Positions 52,587 through 60,644 of a stretch of 64,000 nucleotides of DNA are shown here, one piece after another. Under the pieces are notes generated by a model. That model ran no database searches. It saw nothing but the letters and a program-made list of their open reading frames with translations, and had not been told where the DNA came from. The stretch lies in contig NZ_LQZT01000048.1 of assembly GCF_001703635.1 (NCBI RefSeq), positions 1 to 64,000 on the forward strand, given 5' to 3'. The DNA is from Parahoeflea olei. Lineage in GTDB: Bacteria > Pseudomonadota > Alphaproteobacteria > Rhizobiales > Rhizobiaceae. Every line of letters starts with the position of its first letter. Positions within the stretch are counted from its first letter, which is position 1. The position numbers and the translations under genes were made by a program.

Positions 52587-53612
52587 TCAGCGGACGGGCC
52601 GTGGCTCGGGCATCGGCCCCTGCAGCGGCAGGGTGGCGGCGGCAGCGACCGGAGCAGGCTTCATCGCCGATCCGAAGGGCGCCTGTGCCGCGGAGGCGAG
52701 CGCCGGTGCGCGCACCACGTCTGTGCAGGCGGCCGGCAGATCCGACAGCTGCATCTCGCGCGGCTTGGGCTTGGGCTTGTCGTCCTTGGGCGGCTTGGCC
52801 GGAGCCCACGGCTCGTCGGTGAACCACCAGGCAAGCGAGGCGTCGCAGCCATCGCCTGCGGGCGGCGGGGTCTGGCTCTTGCAGCCGCTGGCGCCGGGCG
52901 GGCACTTGATGCGGATGTGGAAATGATAGTGGTGACCGTAATAGGGGCGCAGCTTGCCCATCGCCGAGCGGTCGCCCTTCCAGGTGTCGCAGAGCTTCTT
53001 CTTGATTCCCGGATGGATGAAGATGCGCTCGACTTCCGGATAGCTCGCAGCCCGCATCAGAAGCCGCGCATGCGCCGGCGTCCATTTGCGGTCGTCGACA
53101 TAGAGCGAGTCCTGCTTGAGCATCGAGATGGCGGAAATGGATTCGCGTTCGGCGGCCGACAGCGTGCGGTTCGGCATCGGCGTCAACCAGATATCGGCGT
53201 CGAGGCCGACCTGGTGGGAGGCGTGGCCCGACAGCATCGGACCGCCGCGCGGCTGCGCGAGATCTCCGACCAGAAGCCCGGGCCAGCCATCCATCGCCGC
53301 CGCGTCCTTCGACAGGCGCTCGACCAGCGCCACCATGTCCGGATGGCCCCAGCGGCGGTTGCGCGACAGCCGCATCGCCTGCCAGGTGGGGCCGTCGGCC
53401 GGAAGCGCCACGCCGCCGGCCAGGCAGCCCTTGGAGTAGAACCCGATCGGCCGGGCGGGAAGGGCCGCCGGCAGCGAGGCCGCGCCGAAGATCTGCTTGG
53501 CGGTCTGCTCGGCGTCGGCACGGGACGCAAATGCCGCGCCCGCAGTCGCCGCGATCACGGCGGCAAGGGCGGCGCGGCGCAGCGCGTCCGGCAAGCGGCG
53601 GGGGATGATCAT
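52587..53612 (-). CDS. mepA: Penicillin-insensitive murein endopeptidase
   Basis: Periplasmic zinc peptidase of the LAS family, 341 residues, cleaving peptidoglycan cross-links. The signal peptide (MIIPRRLPDALRRAALAAVIAATAGAAFASRADA) is followed by SGHASHQVGLDADIWL and YGHHYHFHIRIKCP, which hold the zinc ligands. There is a long Pro/Ala/Lys-rich C-terminal tail. ATG 53612 has GGAGG 8 nt upstream; the longer reading is discarded. Confidence 0.95.
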   Translation of the reverse strand: MIIPRRLPDALRRAALAAVIAATAGAAFASRADAEQTAKQIFGAASLPAALPARPIGFYSKGCLAGGVALPADGPTWQAMRLSRNRRWGHPDMVALVERLSKDAAAMDGWPGLLVGDLAQPRGGPMLSGHASHQVGLDADIWLTPMPNRTLSAAERESISAISMLKQDSLYVDDRKWTPAHARLLMRAASYPEVERIFIHPGIKKKLCDTWKGDRSAMGKLRPYYGHHYHFHIRIKCPPGASGCKSQTPPPAGDGCDASLAWWFTDEPWAPAKPPKDDKPKPKPREMQLSDLPAACTDVVRAPALASAAQAPFGSAMKPAPVAAAATLPLQGPMPEPRPVR

Positions 53613-53762
53613 CTCGTACGGCCTCCGTGGGCGGCGCGGCCGACAGGCGCGCAAATCAGCTTTCAAAGCGGAGTCTAGCGCGTCGGCCGCGGCAAGCAAA
53701 CCATCCAACACGCGCATGCCTCAAGCTCGGGGCAGGCCGGGCATCACAAGGCGGCAGAGCGG

Positions 53763-55616
53763 TCAGGGCCGGACACGGAAGAGCTGGAGGGCAGCGCCTT
53801 GCGTGCCGGGCACCGGCTCCAGGAACTCCGGAACGATACCCTTGCGCAACTGCGCATAGAGCCCGTCGGGGGCTGCGGCCGAGACGGTGTCCACTTCCGG
53901 GTCGCTGTTGCAGAAGGCCAGCACCGTGACCCCTGCGCCGCGCAGGAACTTGACCGAATCCACCGGTCGCGCCATGCCGGCGTGGAGAGCGGTCAACATG
54001 CCGCCCTGGTTGCGGTGATAGGGCGCGGAAAGCACCCGGTGGCCGGTGAAGCGCAGGATGTGGACGCCGAGATTGGACGGCCCGGACACCACGCCAGGCG
54101 GTTCCTGCGCGAGCGGCGCGAGCGCCGCGGCATCGGTGCAGCGCTGCGGCTCCTTGCCGCCGAGAAGCCCCGCCTCCTCGCCATGCAGCGCGTTGACACC
54201 CATCGACAGGAGCGCGCCCGCCAGCGCCCAGACGAAGGGAACGGCGGCGAAGGCCGCGCCGGCGAAGGCAAGCCCGTTGCGCGGGTTCTTCGGATCCGCA
54301 TTGGCGCGGGTGCGCAGCCCGGCGATCAGCCCGGCGAAGGGAACGGACGAGAGCATGTTGGCAAACACCGCGCCGCGCACCTGAACCAGCGCGATCGCCC
54401 AGGACACCGCGATCAGGGCCAGCAGCACGCCATGGGCATGGACGTTGCGGCCCTGCAGGATGCGGCGCACGCACAGCACCATCGCCAGCAAAGGCACGAG
54501 ATAGAAGCCACCCGCCGACCACGGCTCGTGGCGCAGCTGCGCGACGACCGACTGCGCTTCGGTGACATTGTTGAGCCACATCGTCACCAACAGCGGGTCG
54601 AGCGAGGCCAGCGGATTGCCGAGGCATTGCGGCGCGATGACGAGCGCGAGACCGAAGGTTGCCGCACCGACCGCACCGAGGCCTGCGAGCCGCGCCCCGA
54701 ACCCGCGCGCCGAGAGGGCGGACACGGCCATGAAGAACAGGCCCGCACCAACGACGCCGAGCGCATAGAAGCCGGTCGAGAGCGCGTCGCAGGTCACCAT
54801 GCCATAGCGCGAAGGCGGCACGGTCGCGAAGAAGATCATGCTCAGGGTCGCGGCAAGCGCGAGCGCAAAGCCCGCGGCCGCCGCCTGCATCGGCCGGCCG
54901 AGCCAGAGCCACTGCACCGCCACGACGGCCGCAACGACGACGATATGCGGCGTGGTTTCCGCCCCGATGGCGATTGCCAGCGCCGCGGCGATGCCGGCCA
55001 GCGCATGGGCCGCGACCGGCCGGCCGGGCAGGATCAGGCAGGCGGCGATGGTGGCGATCAGCGCCAGCTGGACATTGTGGTGGTCGATCGAGCCGGGCTG
55101 GAAGCGGTTGATCGCGAGGACGAACAGGAAGGCGAGCGCAAGCCCGATCACCCGGCCGGACGGTCCGCCGAGCACGCCACCCGCCAGCGTCAGCGCATAG
55201 AACACCGGCAAGGCGGTGACCAACGGCCAGACGAACAGCGCCGACGCCTCGGCGAGGTCCGGGCTCATCACCAGCGAGAACAGCATGATCAGGTTGGCGA
55301 TCGGCAGGTCGATCAGCCGCGACCAGTGCATCAGCGTCCCGCCCTCAAGGCCGAGCCGGTCCTGGGTGAGATCGAACCAGCCCTGGCCCGCGAGCAGGTC
55401 ACGGACTTCGACGAGGCGCATGACGTCGTCGTTGTCGGCGCCGACATAATCGACATAGGAGCTGAAATGCATCACCGCGGTGAGCAGGACGAAGACCGCG
55501 AAGGTGGCGAGCACGGGCAGGTGCAGCGGCGCGAAGAGGGACGCGCCAGTCAAGCTGCGCGGGCTGTCTGCCGCGCCGAACCGGGCATCGCCGGGGGCGG
55601 ATTGGCTCTTGACCAC
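53763..55616 (-). CDS. Polytopic membrane protein, GT-C-like glycosyltransferase candidate
   Basis: A 617-residue protein with roughly a dozen membrane segments and a soluble C-terminal domain (about 470-617, with FTGHRVLSAPYHRNQGGMLTALHAG). After TM1 comes YVGADNDDVMRLVEVRDLLAGQGWFDLTQDRLGLEGGTLMHWSRLIDLP, an acidic first periplasmic loop as in GT-C enzymes (STT3/PglB and Gtr types), then PGSIDHHNVQLALIA. Predicted to use a lipid-linked sugar; donor and acceptor are unknown. GTG 55616 is preferred (GGAG 6 nt upstream) over GTG 55628. It is divergent from gtrB/gtrA-like genes. Confidence 0.78.
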   Translation of the reverse strand: MVKSQSAPGDARFGAADSPRSLTGASLFAPLHLPVLATFAVFVLLTAVMHFSSYVDYVGADNDDVMRLVEVRDLLAGQGWFDLTQDRLGLEGGTLMHWSRLIDLPIANLIMLFSLVMSPDLAEASALFVWPLVTALPVFYALTLAGGVLGGPSGRVIGLALAFLFVLAINRFQPGSIDHHNVQLALIATIAACLILPGRPVAAHALAGIAAALAIAIGAETTPHIVVVAAVVAVQWLWLGRPMQAAAAGFALALAATLSMIFFATVPPSRYGMVTCDALSTGFYALGVVGAGLFFMAVSALSARGFGARLAGLGAVGAATFGLALVIAPQCLGNPLASLDPLLVTMWLNNVTEAQSVVAQLRHEPWSAGGFYLVPLLAMVLCVRRILQGRNVHAHGVLLALIAVSWAIALVQVRGAVFANMLSSVPFAGLIAGLRTRANADPKNPRNGLAFAGAAFAAVPFVWALAGALLSMGVNALHGEEAGLLGGKEPQRCTDAAALAPLAQEPPGVVSGPSNLGVHILRFTGHRVLSAPYHRNQGGMLTALHAGMARPVDSVKFLRGAGVTVLAFCNSDPEVDTVSAAAPDGLYAQLRKGIVPEFLEPVPGTQGAALQLFRVRP

Positions 55617-55721
55617 AGGGAACTCCACGCACTTTGTCCGAGGGGTTCAACCTAGCCTTAACCTTCTCAAGAAATAGTAAAGCCACGGGCGGCAACCGTC
55701 CGCAGCCAAACGGGGACCCCC

Positions 55722-56753
55722 ATGACCGACGGAATGTTCGCTGATCTCGAGATCGCGGTGCTCCTGCCGTGCTACAACGAAGCGGCGACCATCGCCGACG
55801 TGGTCGCCGGCTTCCGTGCGGCGATCCCCGGTGCCCGGATCTATGTCTACGACAACAATTCGAAGGACCAGACGGCGCTGCGCGCGGCACTGGCCGGCGC
55901 CACCGTGGTGCGCGAGCCGCGCCAGGGCAAGGGCCATGTGGTGCGGCGGATGTTTTCCGACATCGACGCCGATGTCTACCTGATGGCCGATGGCGACGGC
56001 ACCTATGCGCCCGCCGACGGGCCGGAGCTGATCCGCATCCTGCTGAGCGAACGCTGCGACATGGTGGTGGGCACCCGCCGCGGCGTCACCGACGATGCCG
56101 GCCGGCGCGGCCACGCCTTCGGCAACTCGATCTTCAACGGCCTCTACAAGCAGATCTTCGGGGACGATTTCACCGACATCTTCTCGGGCTACCGCGCCTT
56201 CTCGCGCCGTTTCGCCAAGAGCTTCCCGGCGGTCTCGGGCGGATTCGAGATCGAGACCGAGATGAGCGTGCATGCCTCTCAGCTCAAGCTGCCGGTGGCC
56301 GAGCTTGCGCTCGACTACGGCCGCCGGCCGGAGGGCTCGCATTCCAAGCTTTCGACCTTCCGGGACGGAGCCAGGATCCTCTGGATGTTCGCGATGCTGA
56401 TGAAGGAAACCCGGCCCTTCACCTTTTTCAGCTATCTGAGCGTCGCGACGCTGGCGCTGTCGATGGTGTTCATGGTGCCGGTGCTCAACGAGTATTTCCT
56501 GACCGGGCTGGTCACGCGGATGCCGACCTGGATGCTCGCCATGGCGCTGATGATGATGTCGTTGATGATCTTCACCGGCGGCGTTATCCTCGATTCCGTG
56601 GCGCGCGGACGGGCCGAGCAGAAGCGGTTTCACTACATGTCCATCCCGACGGCGCGCGTCGACCGACGCAGCAAGAACGGACCGGGATTTGCAGCCTCCG
56701 ACCAGGCCGAAGCCCTGCCTCAAGCACCCGGAGGGCACAAACTGGCTTCATGA
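55722..56753 (+). CDS. GT2 family glycosyltransferase, GtrB/DPM1-like
   Basis: A 343-residue enzyme predicted to transfer a sugar from a nucleotide donor to polyprenyl phosphate. GT-A domain: IAVLLPCYNEAATIADVVAGF at the N-terminus, DGDGTYAPAD (DxD) near 87-96, and SGYRAFSRRFAKSFP. Two C-terminal membrane segments (about 232-255 and 265-290) anchor it. The ATGA overlap with the following GtrA gene shows translational coupling. ATG 55722 with GGGGA upstream. Confidence 0.9.
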   Translation: MTDGMFADLEIAVLLPCYNEAATIADVVAGFRAAIPGARIYVYDNNSKDQTALRAALAGATVVREPRQGKGHVVRRMFSDIDADVYLMADGDGTYAPADGPELIRILLSERCDMVVGTRRGVTDDAGRRGHAFGNSIFNGLYKQIFGDDFTDIFSGYRAFSRRFAKSFPAVSGGFEIETEMSVHASQLKLPVAELALDYGRRPEGSHSKLSTFRDGARILWMFAMLMKETRPFTFFSYLSVATLALSMVFMVPVLNEYFLTGLVTRMPTWMLAMALMMMSLMIFTGGVILDSVARGRAEQKRFHYMSIPTARVDRRSKNGPGFAASDQAEALPQAPGGHKLAS

Positions 56754-57133
56754 AGAGAAAGATCAGTTTCTTCCTGTTCGCAGGCGCCATCGGCTTTGCG
56801 GTCGACATGGGCATGCTCTGGCTGTTCCTGCGCTTCAGGCTGCTCGATCCGTTCAGCGGCCGCGTGTTCGCGATCGGTTCGGCGATGCTGTGCACCTACA
56901 TGATCAACCGCACCTTCACCTTCGGCCGCTCGCACCGCAAGGTCGCCGTCGAGGGCGCGCGCTACGGCAGCGTCGGCGTCGCCTCGGCGCTGATCAACTA
57001 TGCGGTCTATTCCGGCAGCCTGATCGCGCTGCCGTTCATCTCGCCCTATCTGGCGCTGATCCTGGGATCGGGGTCGGCAACCGTGTTTTCCTATCTCGGC
57101 TACGACCGCTTCGTGTTCGGCTCGAAAAAATAG
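56750..57133 (+). CDS. GtrA-like membrane protein (polyprenyl-sugar flippase family)
   Basis: A 127-residue protein with four membrane segments (ISFFLFAGAIGFAVDMGMLWLFL, AIGSAMLCTYMINRTFTF, YGSVGVASALINYAVYSGSLIAL, YLALILGSGSATVFSYLGYDRFVF). The RTFTFGR and YDRFVF motifs are typical of GtrA. Predicted to flip the lipid-linked sugar made by the preceding GT2 enzyme. The start overlaps its stop (ATGA). It is convergent with the Gfo/Idh gene. Confidence 0.9.
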   Translation: MKRKISFFLFAGAIGFAVDMGMLWLFLRFRLLDPFSGRVFAIGSAMLCTYMINRTFTFGRSHRKVAVEGARYGSVGVASALINYAVYSGSLIALPFISPYLALILGSGSATVFSYLGYDRFVFGSKK

Positions 57134-57137
57134 CCGG

Positions 57138-58124
57138 CTAAACAGTCTCCCAGCCGTCGTGCTCCGCCGCGCGGTAGACGGCGTCGATGAAGCTCTGGTT
57201 CAGAACCGACTGTTCCAGCGTGAAGATGTCCTCCTCTGCGCCGCGCGCCTTGCGGACGAAGGCTTCGGCCTGCAGCCGGTACTGGCGCACGCCGGGAAAG
57301 CGGAAGGTCTGCGCTTCGGTCTGGGTGGCGTTGTGCAGCGTGACGGTGGCATGGCCGTAGTCGCCGGCATTGAACGGCGCGGTCACCTCGATATAGCCCT
57401 CCTCGCCGTGGAACACCATCATCTGGCGCAGCGCCATCTGCGTGGAGCAGTAGAAGCTCATCTCGAACGCACCGAAATCGGCCTTGACGCTGGCGTAGAT
57501 GTCGGTTCCGAACGTCGGGTCGCGTTCGACCTTGGCCTGCACCCTCAACGGCTCTGCCTTCGTCGCGAACCGGGTCGTCACGGTGGGATAGACGCCGATA
57601 TCCGGCAGGCCGCCGCCGCCCAGACCCGGCTGGTTGCGCATGTCGTCGGGATCGGTGTTGAAATAGGAAAACGCACCCTGGACATGGCGCAGCCGGCCGA
57701 TCGCGCCCCCGGCGATCAGCTCACGCACCTTCTTCCATTGCGGATGATAGGCGACCATGAAGGCTTCGCAGACCAGCACCTTGTTGGCGTCGCGCGCGGC
57801 AATCACCGGGGCGATGTCATCGGCCTTGAGCGCGAGCGGCTTTTCGCACAGCACGTGCTTGCCGGCTTCGGCGGCCTTGATCGCCCATTCGACATGCTGC
57901 GAGGTGGGCAGCGGGATATAGACGCCGTCAACCTGGTCGGAGGCCAACAGCTCTTCGTAGGAGGCAAAGGCCAGCGGCGCGCCGAACCGGTCGGCCAGCG
58001 CCCGGGCGCGGGCATGGTCGCGGCTCGCGATCGCGGTGACCACGCCATTCTCGGAATCCTGCAATTGCGGGATCACCTGCTCGCGGCCGATCTTGGCGGT
58101 CGACAAAATTCCCCATCTGAACAT
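57138..58124 (-). CDS. Gfo/Idh/MocA-family oxidoreductase
   Basis: NAD(P)-dependent sugar or cyclitol dehydrogenase-like protein of 328 residues. Rossmann start FRWGILSTAKIGREQVIPQL, the family EKP motif CEKPLAL near residue 95, and a C-terminal substrate domain with GGGLPDIGVYPTV (His/Lys-type catalytic region variant). The substrate is unknown. Convergent placement beside the GtrB/GtrA genes hints at sugar metabolism, but this family is widespread. ATG 58124 has GGAGAG upstream. Confidence 0.88.
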   Translation of the reverse strand: MFRWGILSTAKIGREQVIPQLQDSENGVVTAIASRDHARARALADRFGAPLAFASYEELLASDQVDGVYIPLPTSQHVEWAIKAAEAGKHVLCEKPLALKADDIAPVIAARDANKVLVCEAFMVAYHPQWKKVRELIAGGAIGRLRHVQGAFSYFNTDPDDMRNQPGLGGGGLPDIGVYPTVTTRFATKAEPLRVQAKVERDPTFGTDIYASVKADFGAFEMSFYCSTQMALRQMMVFHGEEGYIEVTAPFNAGDYGHATVTLHNATQTEAQTFRFPGVRQYRLQAEAFVRKARGAEEDIFTLEQSVLNQSFIDAVYRAAEHDGWETV

Positions 58125-58233
58125 GTGCTCTCTCCCCTTTGTCATTCCGCGGTCCATCCCAACGGGCCGCGGCGCGCCTGTCTTGTACGGGCGATTCGGC
58201 GTTTGACCAAATCGCCCACTTCTTGCCCCCGCG

Positions 58234-59619
58234 TCAGCGTTCGGCGGCCGCCCGCTCGCGGATCTCGGCCAGGGTCCAGTCGACTAGCAATTCGCCGTCC
58301 TGCCAGACCGGCTGCATGAGATTTTCGCGCTCGCCCAGATCCTTGAGCGCCACCGCATGCGGGCGGCCGTTCTCGCGGACCACCGCCTGGCGGTAGCGCT
58401 TCGACGCCTTGCCCGGATCGGTCTTCGGATTCTTGTTGATGCCGTGCCAGACGCCCTCATCGTCCTGGCGGGCATTGGCCTTCATGGCGAAGCGCAGCGT
58501 GTCGCGGTTGACCTTCTGCAGCAGTCCCGCGCCCATGCCGAAGGCGATGTTTTCCGCCGACCAGCCGCGGTCCTCGAGCCGGCCGAGGATGATCCTGATG
58601 GTTTCGGGCGTGACGCCGTCGCCCTGGATCACGCGCACCGCCGGATTGAGCACCTTGTAGCCCTTGGCGTTGAGCGACGAGCCGAAGATCTCGCCCAGCA
58701 TCTCGACCGTGTCGACCGGCACGCGGCTGGCATCGCCCGAATCGGGGCGCACCACCAGCGTGCCGCCGGAGGCCTCGACCTCGGCCTTGAGTTCCTCGCC
58801 CCAGATGTTCTTGACCGCGCGATAGAGATCGTAGGAGTCCGACACCACGGCCACCAGCTTTCCCGGGCCCGCGAACTGCTTGAGCATGTTGCGGTAGGCT
58901 TCCGTCTCGCGGTCCTCGCCCCAACTGGTCATGGTCGAGTGCTCGGCGGCGGGAATCGAGAAGCCCGCCATCTGTTCATGATAATAGCGCCGGGCGGTGA
59001 CCAGCGCGCTCACCGTGTCGGTGCCGAGGAAATTGACGAGATGGGCGACGCCGCCGATGCCCGCCTGTTCGAGCGAGGTGGTGCCGCGCGCGCCGAAATC
59101 ATGCAGCCGGAAGGGCAGCACCTCGGCGGGTGAATCGCAGGTGCGGTCGAGCGAGGCGGAAATGATGGTGCGGGCGCCGTGCGAGACGGTGGCAACCGTC
59201 GAGGGGTACCAGACCGCGCGCAGCAGCGCCGTTTCCATGAAGGTCGGCAGCCAGAAGAAATCCGGATCGGTGTTGCGGACCTGGACCAGCGGCGTGCCGG
59301 TGGGCGCGATCATGCCCTCGGGCAGCGCCTCGATCAGAAGCGGCAACAGGCCGCCGTGGCGGGTGACGATTTTCTCGAAGCCCTCGCGGTGGAACGGCAG
59401 GCCGTGGGCCGTGATCATGTCCTCCGCCTCATCGACATCGGCCATGGTGATGCGGCGCGAGAGATATTCCTTCAGGAACATCTGCAGGCCGAAGAACAGC
59501 ACATGATCATGCGCCCCGCCGGGCCGCGCCTCGATATAGGCCGAGATCGCAGCGGTCTCGGGCGGGTACTGCGCGAAATGCGAATATTTGTAGCTGTCCG
59601 AATTGAGAATGAGGTTCAT
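58234..59619 (-). CDS. nadV: Nicotinamide phosphoribosyltransferase (NAMPT/NadV type)
   Basis: Salvages nicotinamide to NMN using PRPP; 461 residues. NAMPT signatures: NSDSYKYSHFAQYP at the N-terminus, FRLHDFGARGTTSLEQAGIGGVAHLVNFLGTDT (about 190-225), VVSDSYDLYRAV, VVRPDSGD and AFGMGAGLLQKVNRDTLRFAMKA. Length and the nicotinamide-type motifs separate it from nicotinate phosphoribosyltransferase (PncB). ATG 59619; no strong Shine-Dalgarno. It stands alone with no NAD-pathway neighbour in the window. Confidence 0.92.
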   Translation of the reverse strand: MNLILNSDSYKYSHFAQYPPETAAISAYIEARPGGAHDHVLFFGLQMFLKEYLSRRITMADVDEAEDMITAHGLPFHREGFEKIVTRHGGLLPLLIEALPEGMIAPTGTPLVQVRNTDPDFFWLPTFMETALLRAVWYPSTVATVSHGARTIISASLDRTCDSPAEVLPFRLHDFGARGTTSLEQAGIGGVAHLVNFLGTDTVSALVTARRYYHEQMAGFSIPAAEHSTMTSWGEDRETEAYRNMLKQFAGPGKLVAVVSDSYDLYRAVKNIWGEELKAEVEASGGTLVVRPDSGDASRVPVDTVEMLGEIFGSSLNAKGYKVLNPAVRVIQGDGVTPETIRIILGRLEDRGWSAENIAFGMGAGLLQKVNRDTLRFAMKANARQDDEGVWHGINKNPKTDPGKASKRYRQAVVRENGRPHAVALKDLGERENLMQPVWQDGELLVDWTLAEIRERAAAER

Positions 59620-59815
59620 GGGCCAGTGTCTCGCTGAAAGTCGCCCCGTTTATAGACCGGCAAATGCCGGTTCGCCTACCGCATCGCCCGGTTTTTCCTG
59701 CAGACGACCAATCCCGCACTGCGATGCCGGGCACCGGGTGCCGGGTGCCGGGTGCTCGGAGCAAATCTCGGCGCGGGGGCTTGCAAAGCCGGGCAGCCGG
59801 CGTTAAGTCGTGTTT

Positions 59816-59833
59816 GTTACGTTATTACATGAC
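59816..59833. promoter_or_regulatory. Zur-box-like operator upstream of zinT
   Basis: The 18-mer starting GTTACGTTATTACAT lies 40 nt before zinT and matches 15 of 18 positions of the Zur-box sequence I recall for Agrobacterium (core TGTTATTACAT). It suggests zinc-dependent repression. The comparison is from memory. Confidence 0.6.
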
Positions 59834-59872
59834 GTATCCGAGCCCCCAATTTCCAACCAACGAGGTTTGACA

Positions 59873-60544
59873 ATGCGACTGAACACGACGACCTTTTGCG
59901 CTGGCCTTCTCGGCGCCGGTCTCGCACTGCTGCTGGCTGCTCCGCTGACGGGACCGGCTTCCGCCCAGGCCGCTTCCACGCACAGCCACAGCCATGAGGC
60001 CGGCGCGCAGGACGACATCTATCGCGGCTATTTCGAGGACGATCAGATCAAGGCCCGGGCGCTTAGCGATTGGGAAGGCGACTGGCAGTCGGTCTATCCC
60101 TATCTGCAGGACGGCACGCTCGATCCGGTGCTGGCCCACAAGGCCGAACAAGGCGACAAAACCGCAGAGGAATACCGCGCCTACTACCAGACCGGCTACG
60201 CAACCGATGTCGGGCGCATCGTCATCGACGGCGACAATGTGAGCTTCTATCGCGACGGCAAGACCACGCAGGCGCACTATATGTCGGACGGGCACGAGGT
60301 GCTGACCTACAAGAAGGGCAATCGCGGCGTTCGCTACATCTTCAGGAAGATCGACGGCGACGAGGCGGCTCCGGCCTTCATCCAGTTCAGCGACCATGGC
60401 ATCGCGCCGGCCAAGGCGCATCACTACCACCTCTATGCCGGCGACGACCGCTCAGCCCTGCTCAAGCAGCTCGACAACTGGCCGACCTACTATCCCTCCG
60501 GCCTGTCGGGAGCGGAGATCGTCGAGGAAATGCTCGCGCATTGA
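59873..60544 (+). CDS. zinT: Periplasmic zinc-binding protein ZinT
   Basis: A 223-residue precursor with signal peptide MRLNTTTFCAGLLGAGLALLLAAPLTGPASAQA, a short His tract (THSHSHEA) and the ZinT/YodA lipocalin-like domain: DWEGDWQSVYPYLQDGTLDPV, then HYMSDGHEVLTYKKGNRGVRYIFRK, QFSDHGIAPAKAHHYHLYAG with the zinc-binding histidines. It captures zinc for import when scarce. ATG 59873 has GAGG 8 nt upstream. A Zur-like box precedes it. Confidence 0.95.
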   Translation: MRLNTTTFCAGLLGAGLALLLAAPLTGPASAQAASTHSHSHEAGAQDDIYRGYFEDDQIKARALSDWEGDWQSVYPYLQDGTLDPVLAHKAEQGDKTAEEYRAYYQTGYATDVGRIVIDGDNVSFYRDGKTTQAHYMSDGHEVLTYKKGNRGVRYIFRKIDGDEAAPAFIQFSDHGIAPAKAHHYHLYAGDDRSALLKQLDNWPTYYPSGLSGAEIVEEMLAH

Positions 60545-60573
60545 GCATGCCCGGCAAGGCGATATCGACCACC

Positions 60574-60610
60574 AAAAAGAGCGGCGCCTGCAACAAGCGC
60601 CGCTCGATTT
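60574..60610. terminator. Bidirectional terminator between zinT and pheT
   Basis: Perfect 9-bp stem GAGCGGCGC (60579-60587)/GCGCCGCTC (60597-60605) with a 9-nt loop. The minus strand continues into TTTTT (strong, for pheT) and the plus strand into GATTTT (for zinT). Confidence 0.85.
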
Positions 60611-60644
60611 TCATGAAAGGCCTGCGCAGCAGGACTGAAGCGTG

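Noticed and set aside
53799..55655. 618-codon plus-strand frame opposite the GT-C-like gene
   Set aside because: Extremely Arg/Gln/His-rich shadow with no hydrophobic or motif structure; the minus-strand reading has proper membrane helices.
59725..59757. Short tandem GCCGGGT-type repeats ahead of zinT
   Set aside because: About three 7-bp units in GC-rich intergenic DNA; no evidence of function, and it lies outside the Zur-like box.
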